A DNA stretch of 64,000 nucleotides from Malassezia japonica (taxonomy: Eukaryota > Basidiomycota > Malasseziomycetes > Malasseziales > Malasseziaceae): NCBI RefSeq assembly GCF_029542785.1, contig NC_083371.1:62001-126000 (forward strand), read 5' to 3'. The position numbers were made by a program, and so were the translations under genes. How positions within the stretch are numbered: position 1 is the first letter of the stretch; every line of letters starts with the position of its first letter. Shown here in pieces: positions 1 through 9,164 of the stretch. A model generated the notes under the pieces. It had not been told where the DNA came from. It made no database searches and was given only the letters and a program-made list of their open reading frames with translations.

Positions 1-1247
1 CTCAAAAAGAGGCGGCACGCATTCTTCTCGGTGTCGTGCGTGGTGTACAGCATGTCGTGCAGCATGCGTCGCTGGCCAAGCAGGCACCGGTCTACCCACC
101 CCCCGAGCTGCTGCACGCCGCGTGGACCGACGAACTGCTGCAGACCATTGCCGATCCGTCCATCGAGGCCGAGGTCGTGCAAGGCATCCGCCTCTTTGTG
201 CAGCAGCGTGCCGACGTACGCCCGAAAGAGGACGACGAGTTCGACGACGCCTTCCTGACCGACCCCGCGCTGGCAGCGCTGCTCGGCGAAGAAGCACCGC
301 CGCCGCCGCCTGCATGGGACGCAAGTCGCGACCGCCTTGTGGCGGATGCACTGCATGCGCGCATTTCGCCCGCTCTCTTTGCGCGGCTTGCGCATGCGCC
401 GAGCGAGCGCGAGGTTGGCGGGAGCACGCCGCATGCCCAGGTCGAGGCGCTGGTCGCGCACGCCGAGGCGGACGAGCGCCGTGCGAAGCTCGTCGAGTGC
501 TGGGCGGCGTGTGCACAGGTCCTTGTGCAGAACGAGCTGCGGTCGTGGCACAGCTATCTGACGCTCGGCGCCGAGTCGTGGCGTCGGATTAGCGACGGCG
601 TGCTGAAGCGTGACATTGCGCTGCAATTTGCCGTATGTATGGCGCGTCTCGATCCCCGCGCATTCCGGGAAGAAGCGTACGAAATCGTCGGCATTTGGTT
701 CCAGAGCATTGCGGCGCCCGCAGTAACACTGCAGCCGGTGCTCACTGCGCTGATTGTCGAGAGCGGCGGGCTGGGTCTCTTTCGTGGCGTTGGCGCCATT
801 TGGCGGGGCGTCGAGGATTCGCAGCCGAGTCCGTCGCACCCGAGCGCCGCGCCCCCGCCCAGTGCGACGCCGCATCTGGGCGCGCCCCCGCCCAGTGCGA
901 CGCCGCATCTGGGCGCGCCCCCGCCCAGTGCGACGCCGCATCTGGGCACGCCCTTGTCGCTCTCGACGCCATTACCCCCCCTGCCGCCCAAGACGTTTGC
1001 GATGCGCCGTGCGGCGCTGCTGCGCTGCGTCCTGCACAACCTCAACACGTCGCTGGGCCCAGTGATCTCGGCGGGCTATGCGATCCAGTGCGTCTCGGCG
1101 CTGCTCTCGTCGATGCGCGCGTACGCCAGCACTGATACCAAGCCGTATCTACGCACGCTCCTCCCCCACCTCCACGGACTTTCTGCAGTGCTGCAGCGCG
1201 GTATTGCAACCGAGCTGCATGCGACGTCGGTTGTATGTAACGAGTAG
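1..1247 (+). CDS. C-terminal part of a possible Mms22/Mus7-type protein (5' end outside window)
   Basis: An open frame runs in from the left edge and stops at TAG 1245-1247; no start codon is visible because the gene is cut. The visible ~414 residues are mostly helical and leucine/alanine rich. The stretch around bases 640-790 (EEAYEIVGIWFQSI, then LQPVLTALI) and a final helical block recall the C-terminus of fungal Mms22/Mus7, a replication-fork repair factor working with an Rtt101-type ubiquitin ligase. This match is from memory of the family pattern and is weak. Three exact-looking 33-bp repeats (11 residues, PPPSATPHLG plus A or T) interrupt the domain. Its stop lies 6 bp from the stop of the convergent desaturase gene. 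It could instead be an unrelated helical protein. Confidence 0.4.
   Translation, partial: QKEAARILLGVVRGVQHVVQHASLAKQAPVYPPPELLHAAWTDELLQTIADPSIEAEVVQGIRLFVQQRADVRPKEDDEFDDAFLTDPALAALLGEEAPPPPPAWDASRDRLVADALHARISPALFARLAHAPSEREVGGSTPHAQVEALVAHAEADERRAKLVECWAACAQVLVQNELRSWHSYLTLGAESWRRISDGVLKRDIALQFAVCMARLDPRAFREEAYEIVGIWFQSIAAPAVTLQPVLTALIVESGGLGLFRGVGAIWRGVEDSQPSPSHPSAAPPPSATPHLGAPPPSATPHLGAPPPSATPHLGTPLSLSTPLPPLPPKTFAMRRAALLRCVLHNLNTSLGPVISAGYAIQCVSALLSSMRAYASTDTKPYLRTLLPHLHGLSAVLQRGIATELHATSVVCNE
850..951 (+). repeat. three tandem 33-bp coding repeats
   Basis: Three consecutive near-identical 33-bp units encode an 11-residue Pro/Ser/Thr-rich unit (PPPSATPHLGA). The last unit differs by ending in T. 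Being a multiple of three, the array keeps the frame and probably forms a flexible linker; copy number may vary between strains. Confidence 0.85.
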
Positions 1248-1253
1248 TGTAAT

Positions 1254-2924
1254 CTATCCGTGCAGCTCTCCGCGGGCCTGCGCGTTGGCAACACATAAGA
1301 GAAACTGCACCTGGTCCGCGACCTCCTTCATGCGGCTGAGCACCTTGCCGTTGCCCGGTGCAAAGGACATCTCCTCGTACGTCAGCCCCTGTGCCTTACA
1401 GAACGGCTCGACGAAGCGGTCGCGCGTCTCGCGCAGGTTGTGGCGGGGCATACGGGGGAAGAGGTGGTGCGTCACCTGCATATGGAGACCGCCGTGGACA
1501 AAGTCGAGGTACGGCGGGCACTGCACGTCCATTGTCGTGCGGATTTGGCGCGAGGCAAAGCACTCCTGCGGCCCCAGGTCGCGCGTGTCCTGCGCAAAGT
1601 GCGAAAGAACGATCTGCACATGCACCGGCGAGGCAAAGATGTGCGAAATGAGCAGGTAGGCGACGCCCATCTGCCACGACGGCAGCGAGCCGATCACCAG
1701 GCCGCCGAACCAGTACCAGAACACGGCGAGCCCAGTCGCCTCGTACCAGAACCACTTGTCGCGGCGCGCGCGCAGGAGCAAAAAGCTGTAGGACAGCGCG
1801 TACAGGTTGAAGCGCGCGAGCGACATTATAATAAAGTACAGCCGGTGCTGCATGCGCAGCAGGACCTTGGCAAACGCGTCAAAGTACATCACGCGGCGGT
1901 AGTATGACGACCAGAGGCCGACCGTCTGCTTGCCGCCTTTCTCGGGCTCGTTCACAAAGCGCGGCGAAATGGCAAAGATCGGCATGTGCTGGATATCGGG
2001 GTCGTGCTCGGGATGGTTCGTCACGAGGTGGTGCACATCGTGGTTGTCGCACCACCACACGAGCGAGAGGCCGCCGAGGTACGACGCGACCGTCACGCCG
2101 AGCCAGCGGTCAAAGCTGTAGTCGTGCGTGACGCCGGTATGGCCCGAGTCATGCGCAAGGAACGTGAGCTGCTGCCACATCAGCCCGAGGAAGGCGGCCG
2201 AGATGCAGTACAGCGCCGACTGCGGCCATCCCTCCTGGCCTTTCGCTGCCTGGTAGCAGACATAAGCAAGGGCGCCGAGGCCGGCGTAGCGCACGCCCTC
2301 GCGTAGGTAGTGGTGGGGACGCAGCTTGTACAGACCCGCATCCTTGATCTGCGCGTGCATCTTTTCAAAGGCGGCCGAGATGCGCGCCTCTTTTAAGGAC
2401 GAAAGCTCGCTCGCCGGCGGCTCGAGCATCTCGACCGGGAGCGGAAACGAGGCGATGCGCGGCGCACCCTCCTTGGACGCGTCCGATGCACTCCACGCAG
2501 CGAGCTGTGCGTCGGGGTGGTCGAGCTTCCCGTTGCGGTAGCCGAGCTGGATGGGCGGCATCAGCGGGCGGTACACCCGTCCCTTTGCCACATCGGTCGC
2601 GTCCTCTTCGGCGAGCTGTGCAATGGCAAAGCGGCGCATGTGCTGAGTGATCGTCTCGTGTGAGTGGTACACCTCGATCTCGTCCTTCGCGTCGCGGCCC
2701 ACAAAGTGCAGGATCGCGAGGTCGCCGCCTGGATGTTGGTGGATCCAGTTGTCGAGTTTGTACACAAGGCGGCGGTGCAGCACGAGCACCTCGCCTTGGG
2801 CGATACGCTGTGCAATCTGTGCACGCGTTATGACGGTCTTGGGCAGCGGCGTTGCCTGCGTCGGATCGACCGGCGCAGGCGCCGTGCTGCGCGCAGCAGG
2901 TGCCGGGCTCGCAACGCTGGCCAT
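1254..2924 (-). CDS. cytochrome b5-fused sphingolipid delta-8 desaturase
   Basis: Predicted 556-residue membrane desaturase that introduces the delta-8 double bond into the long-chain base of glucosylceramide-type sphingolipids in the ER. Residues ~30-110 form a cytochrome b5 domain with the haem motif HPGG (64-67). The desaturase part carries the three histidine boxes: HDSGH (258-262), HDVHH (295-299) and a third box QVTHH near residue 475. Glutamine replacing the first histidine of the third box is the hallmark of b5-fused front-end and sphingolipid desaturases. Hydrophobic segments lie between the boxes. I chose the ATG at 2924; the upstream in-frame ATG (2993) would overlap the divergent SEC12 coding start. 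The start codons of the two genes are 54 bp apart. A front-end fatty-acid desaturase is the alternative, less likely in fungi of this group. Confidence 0.85.
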   Translation of the reverse strand: MASVASPAPAARSTAPAPVDPTQATPLPKTVITRAQIAQRIAQGEVLVLHRRLVYKLDNWIHQHPGGDLAILHFVGRDAKDEIEVYHSHETITQHMRRFAIAQLAEEDATDVAKGRVYRPLMPPIQLGYRNGKLDHPDAQLAAWSASDASKEGAPRIASFPLPVEMLEPPASELSSLKEARISAAFEKMHAQIKDAGLYKLRPHHYLREGVRYAGLGALAYVCYQAAKGQEGWPQSALYCISAAFLGLMWQQLTFLAHDSGHTGVTHDYSFDRWLGVTVASYLGGLSLVWWCDNHDVHHLVTNHPEHDPDIQHMPIFAISPRFVNEPEKGGKQTVGLWSSYYRRVMYFDAFAKVLLRMQHRLYFIIMSLARFNLYALSYSFLLLRARRDKWFWYEATGLAVFWYWFGGLVIGSLPSWQMGVAYLLISHIFASPVHVQIVLSHFAQDTRDLGPQECFASRQIRTTMDVQCPPYLDFVHGGLHMQVTHHLFPRMPRHNLRETRDRFVEPFCKAQGLTYEEMSFAPGNGKVLSRMKEVADQVQFLLCVANAQARGELHG

Positions 2925-2978
2925 GGTGTGTTGCTGACCAATCCACCGCTCCACTTCCACGTGCAACGCACGGTGACC

Positions 2979-4316
2979 ATGGACGGGCAGCATGCGGTGT
3001 TGGCCGCGGGCGTGCCGGTGTACGCCCTAGGCTTTGTAGACAATACGCATCTCTTCTATGTAGGCGGCGGCGGCGCGGGCCGCAGCGGCGTCGCGAACGG
3101 GATTGTACGTTGACGCGCTCACCAGAAATCTGCCGAGCTGCAGCTCAGCGACGGGGCTTCGCTGCGTGCGGCGGGCGACCTGAAGCTCAGTGCGTCCGAG
3201 GACGCACCGATGTGCGTCGCGGTGCATCCACAGGACGGGTCGCTCGTGTGCGGCGTGAACGAGGAGCCGGCGCGTGTCGCGCAAGGCGAAAATGCGCACG
3301 TCCGTGTGTTTGGCTACACGACGACCACGGCGCCGGCGGCGCGCGCGGATGCGGCCGCGGGGCGCGCGGAGCTCTCGGTGACGATTACGCCGCGTGCCGC
3401 GGTGCCGTCGCTCGGCATCACCGACCCGGAGCACTACCAAAAGACGGCGACCTTTTCGCCGGACGGCTCGCTCCTGGCGCTCGCAAGCTCGGACGGAAAG
3501 GTGCAGCTGCACCGCTACCCTAGCCTCGAGCCGGTGTGGACGAGCGCCACGAGCGCCGTGCCGGGCGGCAAGGAGGTGTACGACACCGACTTTTCGCACG
3601 ACGGAACGCAGCTCGCGATCACGACGGCCGCCCAGATCATCGTCCTCTCGACGGCGCCCAAGACGACCGAGGAGGGCGGTGTGCTCACCTATACGCCGCG
3701 TGTCTTGCAGACGATCGAGAGCGCGAATATCGGGTCTGCCCAGCGGGGCTCCTTCCGCATGGCCCAGTTTGGGCGCAGCACGGGGCTCAGCGTCGGTACG
3801 CGCGACCGCCTCTTTGCGCTGGTGAACACGACGCCGGCGCCGGGGAGCAAGACGCGTGCGTGCTACGTCGCGGCATGGGACGCAGATGCATGGAAGATGC
3901 TGGGCGCACGCAAAGTGTCGAACCGCCCTGGCACGGTCCTTGCTGTGAGGTACGTGGCTGGGCTAATGCAGCAACAATGGGCGCCTCTTGGCCGTCGGCA
4001 CATCGGATCTCAGCCTGTCGGTGCTCCAGGCACGCACGCTCCAGGTACGTTTCCTGGCTCACGCAGCCTCTTTTGCGGGAGGAGAACGTGCACGACTTTC
4101 CCCCGACGTGCGTCGCATTTGCGCCCAACTCGCGTGCGCTCGTGAGTGGCAGCGCAGACTCGACGGTGCGCGTGCGCGTGCTGCCGTCGGGTATGGTGCC
4201 GAAGCTGAGTACGTGCCTATGCTCACGCAGCGCTCTCCGACGAGCTTCTTTTTGTCCTCTTTTTCGTGCTTTCCGTTATTTTCGCGGTGCTCATTTGGAA
4301 GATCCAGGGCCACTAG
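2979..4316 (+). CDS. SEC12: Sec12-type guanine nucleotide exchange factor for Sar1
   Basis: Five exons: 2979-3104, 3126-3949, 3972-4044, 4067-4208, 4231-4316. The introns are 21, 22, 22 and 22 nt. The product has a cytosolic WD40-like domain with the family's N-terminal glycine motif (YVGGGGAGRSGVANGI, residues ~28-42), several blades such as FSPDGSLLALASSDG, and a single C-terminal membrane segment (LLFVLFFVLSVIFAVLIW) followed by six residues. Sec12 sits in the ER membrane and loads Sar1 with GTP to start COPII coat assembly. The last exon, reached only after splicing, encodes exactly the expected membrane anchor, which supports the whole model. Its stop TAG overlaps the stop of the convergent gene in a shared CTAG. 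Confidence 0.88.
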
Positions 4317-5968
4317 CTATAGAACCAGTCGCGCAGGAGACGACGCTCGTAGTGTGCATCCGCGGTCCGGTCGAGTTCATCAATGTCGGCGTCCGAGTCA
4401 GCGTCGACATCAGAGAGCGCGTCGTCCGAGCCAAGGTCCGAGTCAAGCGCGTCGTGCGGCTCGGAGTCCTCGGTGTTTTCTTGGACGTATTCATAGGGGC
4501 ATAAGGGCGCAAGTGTGCCGATGCGCCACCCCTCCGTCAGAGTGGGTATCGTGGGGGCAACGAGCGGCACGGGCGATAGCCGATCGGAGGTATCGGTCAC
4601 GACGGATGCTGGTCCTTGGTGCGCTTCGGCCTGCGTTTCGCCCGGGACCTGGTCTGCATCCTCCATCGCAACATTGTCGCGATCCTCGGGCGTGTGCCCT
4701 ATCTCGCGGGGCGCTTGTCTCTCATGGGCATCTTCACAGAGTTGCTCTGCGGTCGGCGCCTCTCGATAGTGTGCCTCGGCGTCATCCGCTCGGCGCTCTG
4801 CCACACTCGCGTCCAGTTGCTCGTGGTGCACGTCCTCGTCTTCCTTGTCCGACTCATCGTCGTCCAGCACCTCGGGATGGACAATATTCCTGCCCATTTT
4901 CTGCGCATCTTCCCTCCATGCCACAGGGGGGTCTGCACACGCGCGCGCAACGGCCATCGAGTGCAAGAGGCCCGCATCGAGTGTCGGGCGTTCATCGTCG
5001 TGATGCGTCGCATACACGGGGTATCCAAGCCGGGCGACACACGCCCACACATGCTGTTCATCAATCGCACCTGGCCGCAGCGTGCGCTCGCCAACAATAG
5101 TCAGCTCATAGAGGGTATGGTACAGAAAAGCCTCGATGTGCCGTGCGAGTGCGCGCGCCATGTCCATGCCAAGGTACGACGTACGTCGTGTTCTTGCCAT
5201 GCGCAATGCAAGCGCAGGCACGTCAAGCCATGCAGGCACACTCGGATCCGCCTCGAGCCACTGCACCTTTCCATTCTTGAGCAGGACCTCAGGGGTTATG
5301 GACGAGGTCGGCTGCGAAAAGGTAAGGAGGCGTGCCTCTAAAAGATCATTCACGAGCCCAGCCACATGCTCGGGCGTTTTGAGGATAGGCACGCGCTGCA
5401 CATGTGCGTATGCGCGGTATGCTTCGGTAGGCTCAAGCGTCGGAGGCCACGACGGGCGGCTCGGCAGGACGAGCATCCGTGAAAGAGCCGTCCATATCCC
5501 TTCGGCCTTTTCGCATCGCAAAAAGTCGGCGGCTGCCGATGCATGTGCTGGCCCAGCCTGTGCACTGGCAATGCGGTCCGCGCCCCGCACGAGCGCCGCA
5601 GCGCACTGCTCTTCCTGTGCGAGCCATAAAGTGGACATCTCGCGCGCTGCAGGCGCCTGCGTCAGGCGGGCCTTGTACGTCCGCCGCCGCCCGACTCGCT
5701 TCTCAAGCCCCTCGACACGCCGCACTTGCCGATCAAAGCGGCGGATCGCACGCGCGACCTCCTCGACCGGCCTGCCGATATCCGCCGCGATCGCATCCGG
5801 GCGCCATCGCGAATGGCGTGCGAGTGCGTGAAAGAAATGCGCGCGCTCCGCGTTGCTCCACGCCGACCACCAGCTCCAGTCGTCGGTCGCCGGGCACGGC
5901 GTTTCGTGCGTGCGCCGCCGTGCACTCCGCGCGAGGAGCACCGCGTAGCAACGCACGGAGCGCTCCAT
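4313..5968 (-). CDS. Rrn5-like SANT-domain protein (RNA polymerase I upstream activating factor)
   Basis: Single-exon frame of 551 residues. Residues ~30-75 form a SANT/Myb-like domain (WSNAERAHFFHALARHSRW, then RPDAIAADIG) matching the pattern I know from fungal Rrn5 proteins, subunits of the UAF that activates rDNA transcription by Pol I. A helical region follows, including YHTLYELTIVGERTL and a conserved-looking LGYPVYA. The C-terminal third is acidic, with many D/E runs ending in RDWFYS. The ATG at 5968 is the only candidate near the domain; it lies 31 bp from the divergent RAD14 start. Another SANT regulator is possible because only one domain supports the call. Confidence 0.6.
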   Translation of the reverse strand: MERSVRCYAVLLARSARRRTHETPCPATDDWSWWSAWSNAERAHFFHALARHSRWRPDAIAADIGRPVEEVARAIRRFDRQVRRVEGLEKRVGRRRTYKARLTQAPAAREMSTLWLAQEEQCAAALVRGADRIASAQAGPAHASAAADFLRCEKAEGIWTALSRMLVLPSRPSWPPTLEPTEAYRAYAHVQRVPILKTPEHVAGLVNDLLEARLLTFSQPTSSITPEVLLKNGKVQWLEADPSVPAWLDVPALALRMARTRRTSYLGMDMARALARHIEAFLYHTLYELTIVGERTLRPGAIDEQHVWACVARLGYPVYATHHDDERPTLDAGLLHSMAVARACADPPVAWREDAQKMGRNIVHPEVLDDDESDKEDEDVHHEQLDASVAERRADDAEAHYREAPTAEQLCEDAHERQAPREIGHTPEDRDNVAMEDADQVPGETQAEAHQGPASVVTDTSDRLSPVPLVAPTIPTLTEGWRIGTLAPLCPYEYVQENTEDSEPHDALDSDLGSDDALSDVDADSDADIDELDRTADAHYERRLLRDWFYS

Positions 5969-5999
5969 CGAGGAAATGTGGAGGTGTGCCTACGCCGCC
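5969..5999. promoter_or_regulatory. 31-bp gap between divergent Rrn5-like and RAD14 starts
   Basis: Only 31 bp separate the two start codons, so promoter and 5' untranslated sequence of each gene must extend into the other's coding region, or transcripts are nearly leaderless. No TATA-like element is visible. Confidence 0.5.
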
Positions 6000-6939
6000 A
6001 TGGCGGACTCGGAGGACGCCACAGGCGCGCCGCGCGCGAAGCGCACCGCCGAAGAGGCCGAGATTGTCGAGGCGAACCGCGCGAAAGGTACGTACTCTGT
6101 CTAATGTAGCGCGGCAGAGCCTCCGCCGCATGGCGTCGCACCAGGCGAGCACGACGGCCCCTGCCTCGATCCGCGATGCACGCGCCGCGACCAAAGAGGC
6201 GCCGATACCCCAGGCCCAGGCGCTGCCCCGCGACAAGGCCCTTGGCGACTATATCGAGTTTGACTTGACGCGCCTACGCAACTCCAAGGGTGGTTTCCTG
6301 GTGGAAGATGAGGCGGAAGACCCCGTGGTCGCGCTCGAAAACCTGCGCAAGGAGCAGGAGCGTGAGAAGCAGCGGCTGCGCGACCAGATGGAGCCTGGTA
6401 TCAGTCTCGACCCTACGACGCGCCCCGTGTGCGAGGTGTGCCAGTCGCCGGACGTGATGTACGAGCCCTTTCTGCGTGTCTTTAACGTGCGCGTGTGCCG
6501 CTCGTGCGAGCGCACACACCCCGAGCAGTACTCTCTCCTGACCAAGACAGAGGCAAAAGAGGACTACCTGCTGACCGACGCCGAGCTCGCGGACGGCGAG
6601 CTGCTCCCCCACCTCCTAAAAAAAAATCCTCATAAATCGACCTACAGCAACATGATGCTCTTCCTACGCAAGCAAGTCGAGGCCTATGCCTTCTCCGACG
6701 TAAAGTGGGGCAGTGCCGAGGCGCTCGACCGCGAGTACGCGCGGCGGCAGGCGGACAAGTCGCAGAAGCGCGTGCGAAAATTTGAGCAGGGCCTTGCGCG
6801 CCTGCGCCGCCGCACGATCCGTGACAATATCTGGCAGGAACGGCGCGATGCGGAGCATATCCACGACTGGGAGTCGCTCCCCGGCAGCCTGCAGTTGTGC
6901 CGCAGCTGTGGGCAGCGCGTCGAGGTCGAGGAGCTGTAG
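6000..6939 (+). CDS. RAD14: nucleotide-excision repair damage-recognition protein Rad14/XPA
   Basis: Two exons, 6000-6087 and 6110-6939, separated by a 22-nt intron, give 305 residues. The XPA core is present: a four-cysteine zinc finger (CEVC ... CRSC) followed by a C-terminal DNA-binding half with LLKKNPHKSTYSNMMLFLR and a final basic helical region. Rad14/XPA verifies bulky lesions and organises TFIIH, RPA and the ERCC1-XPF nuclease. Splicing joins a short N-terminal helix (KRTAEEAEIVEANRAKAR) that resembles the N-terminal helix of XPA. The stop is 25 bp before the SET2 start on the same strand. A CxxC-like tail (CRSCGQRVEVEEL) ends the protein. Confidence 0.88.
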
Positions 6940-6964
6940 ATTAGTCAGCAATAGCCTTGCTTCC

Positions 6965-9164
6965 ATGGACGACGGCGCGTCTCGAGGTGCGATGCCGCAG
7001 CTGGTGAGCGACCTGCCGGTCGTGAACGATGCGGCGCTCGCGACATTCGAGGAGCTGGGTTCATGTATTTACCAGACGAGCCGCATGGGGCGTACGCGCG
7101 GCCAGGATGACCCGTCGTGCGAGTGCACACTCAAGCGCGGCGCTGCCTATGCATGCACGGAGGAGAGCGGGTGTATCAACCGCCTGACGCAGGTCGAGTG
7201 TATGGCCGACGTGTGCGAGTGTGGCAAGCACTGCAAGAACCAGCGGTACGTGCTCCGGCTGACGCAGCTTCCAAAAGCGCGAATATTCCCCAGTGGACAT
7301 TGTCCTGACGCCAAACAAGGGCTACGGCCTGCGGGCTGCGGCCGACATCACCTCGTACGTCGCGGATCTCACACAGGGACGCGTTTGTGTACGAGTACAT
7401 GGGCGAGGTGATCAACCACGATACCTTTATGCGGCGCATGCAGCAGTACAAAGACGAGCGCATCGAGCACTTTTACTTTATGATGCTCCAGCGCGACGAG
7501 TACATTGATGCGACGAAGCGCGGCGCACGCTCGCGCTTCATCAACCACAGCTGCAACCCGAACTGCTATGTGAGCAAGTGGCACGTCGGGCGCCATGTGC
7601 GTATGGGCATCTTTGCCAAGCGCGATATCCTGGCCGGCGAAGAACTCACCTTTAATTACAACGTCGACCGCTACGGGTAGGTTGTCTTGCTTACGCAGAA
7701 ACGATGCGCAGCCATGCTACTGTGGCGAAGCCAACTGTGTCGGCACGCTGGGCGGGCGCACACAGACGGATGTCGTCACCATGAGCGACCTGTACATTGA
7801 CGCGCTCGGTATCGCCGAAGAGGTCAAGGCGCTGCGCGCGACGCTCCCGAGGGGCAAGCGCAGCAAGATCCTGGACGAAGACTTCCACGCGACCCTCTCA
7901 CCGATGCACGAGGAGGAGAGCGCGCGGGTCATCACGGCGATGCGCCAGGCGACCTCGTCGAAGCACATTCTGGAGAAGCTGCTTCAGCGTGTGGCCATGA
8001 CCGACGAGGTGAGCGTGCACAAGGCGTGTGTCAAGCTGCACGGTTTTGTCGTTCTTGCCGGTGTCCTCGAAGAGTGGTCGGATGACGAGGGGGTCGTTAG
8101 CCTTAGCCTGCAGTGCCTCGCCAAGTGGCCGCTCCTTGCCCGCGACAAGGTCGTCGACTCGGGCATCGACGCGCAGGTCCGCCGCATTGCCGACGGCGAG
8201 GGAGCGACCAAATCGCTCGCAACGTCGCTCCTCGACGCGTGGGAGCGCCTCGAAACGACATTCCGCATCGCACGCCGCGCCCAGGACGCGGAGGACGCGG
8301 CAAACGGCGCAGAAGGCTCCGCATCGTGGGCCGCGCGGCGGCGTGCCGAGGCTGAGGCGGCGCACCGCGCAGCCCACGCACCGGACACGGTGTCGTCGAA
8401 CCTGCGTGCATTGTTATCGTACCGCGACGGCGACGAGACGCCGTCTTCTGCCGCGACGCCCAAGCCCCCGCCCAAGGTGGAAGCGGCGCCGGCACCGGCG
8501 CCTGTCCCCTCGATCTCGATTGACGATATCATCCGCCGCGCGAACGAAGAGAACGAGGCGCAGCAGCGCAAGGCGGCCGAGGAGGCGGCTGCCGCCGCCG
8601 CTGCCGCCGAGGCCGCCGCTGCTGCCAAGGAGCAGGCGGCCAAGCGGCGCCGGGAAAAAGACCCGAGCGAGAAGCGCATGGAAAAGAAGCCGAAAAAGGC
8701 CGAGCCCGACCTCGGTGCGCTAGAGAAGCAGCTCGCGAAGCTGGTCGGTGCCTTGGTCGTCAAGCAGCTGTCCAAGGTCAAGCAGGACCTTGACCGCGAA
8801 AAGTTTAAGCGGCACGCGAAAGAGGTACGTCGCTCCACTCACCCAGTTGACGCGCATTCTCGTCAGCAAGGAGAAGCGCAACCCCAAGTCGTGGCCGCCA
8901 CGCGACGAGCTCAAGGAGCTCAGCGAGGAAAAGCGGCGAAAGATGAAGATTTTTGCGCACGGGTACATCAAAAAGCTGCTCCAACGCAAGCGGCAAGGCA
9001 GCGAGGGGGCAGACTCGACAGAGGGCACCGACGCGATGGACGCGTCGTTTGCAGACACCTCGATGGACGCATCGCTCGCCGACGTGTCGATGGACGTCGG
9101 CGACACGACCGTCGCCGACGTCTTTGACGAGTCCGAAGACGAGGGCACGGAGGCCACTACATAG
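6965..9164 (+). CDS. SET2: histone H3-K36 methyltransferase Set2
   Basis: Five exons (6965-7245, 7268-7354, 7377-7676, 7699-8824, 8847-9164), all four introns exactly 22 nt, give 703 residues. The domain order is that of Set2: a cysteine-rich AWS domain ([15 protein letters not shown]...CECGKHC), the SET domain ([40 protein letters not shown]), and the post-SET motif ([10 protein letters not shown]), which exists only after intron 3 is removed. A helical middle region and an Ala/Glu-rich coiled segment (8586-8640) follow. At the C-terminus is an SRI domain that would bind phosphorylated Rpb1 CTD, so the enzyme would mark gene bodies during elongation. The tail is acidic. The stop TAG abuts the stop of the convergent exportin-like gene with no spacer. 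Confidence 0.92.
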
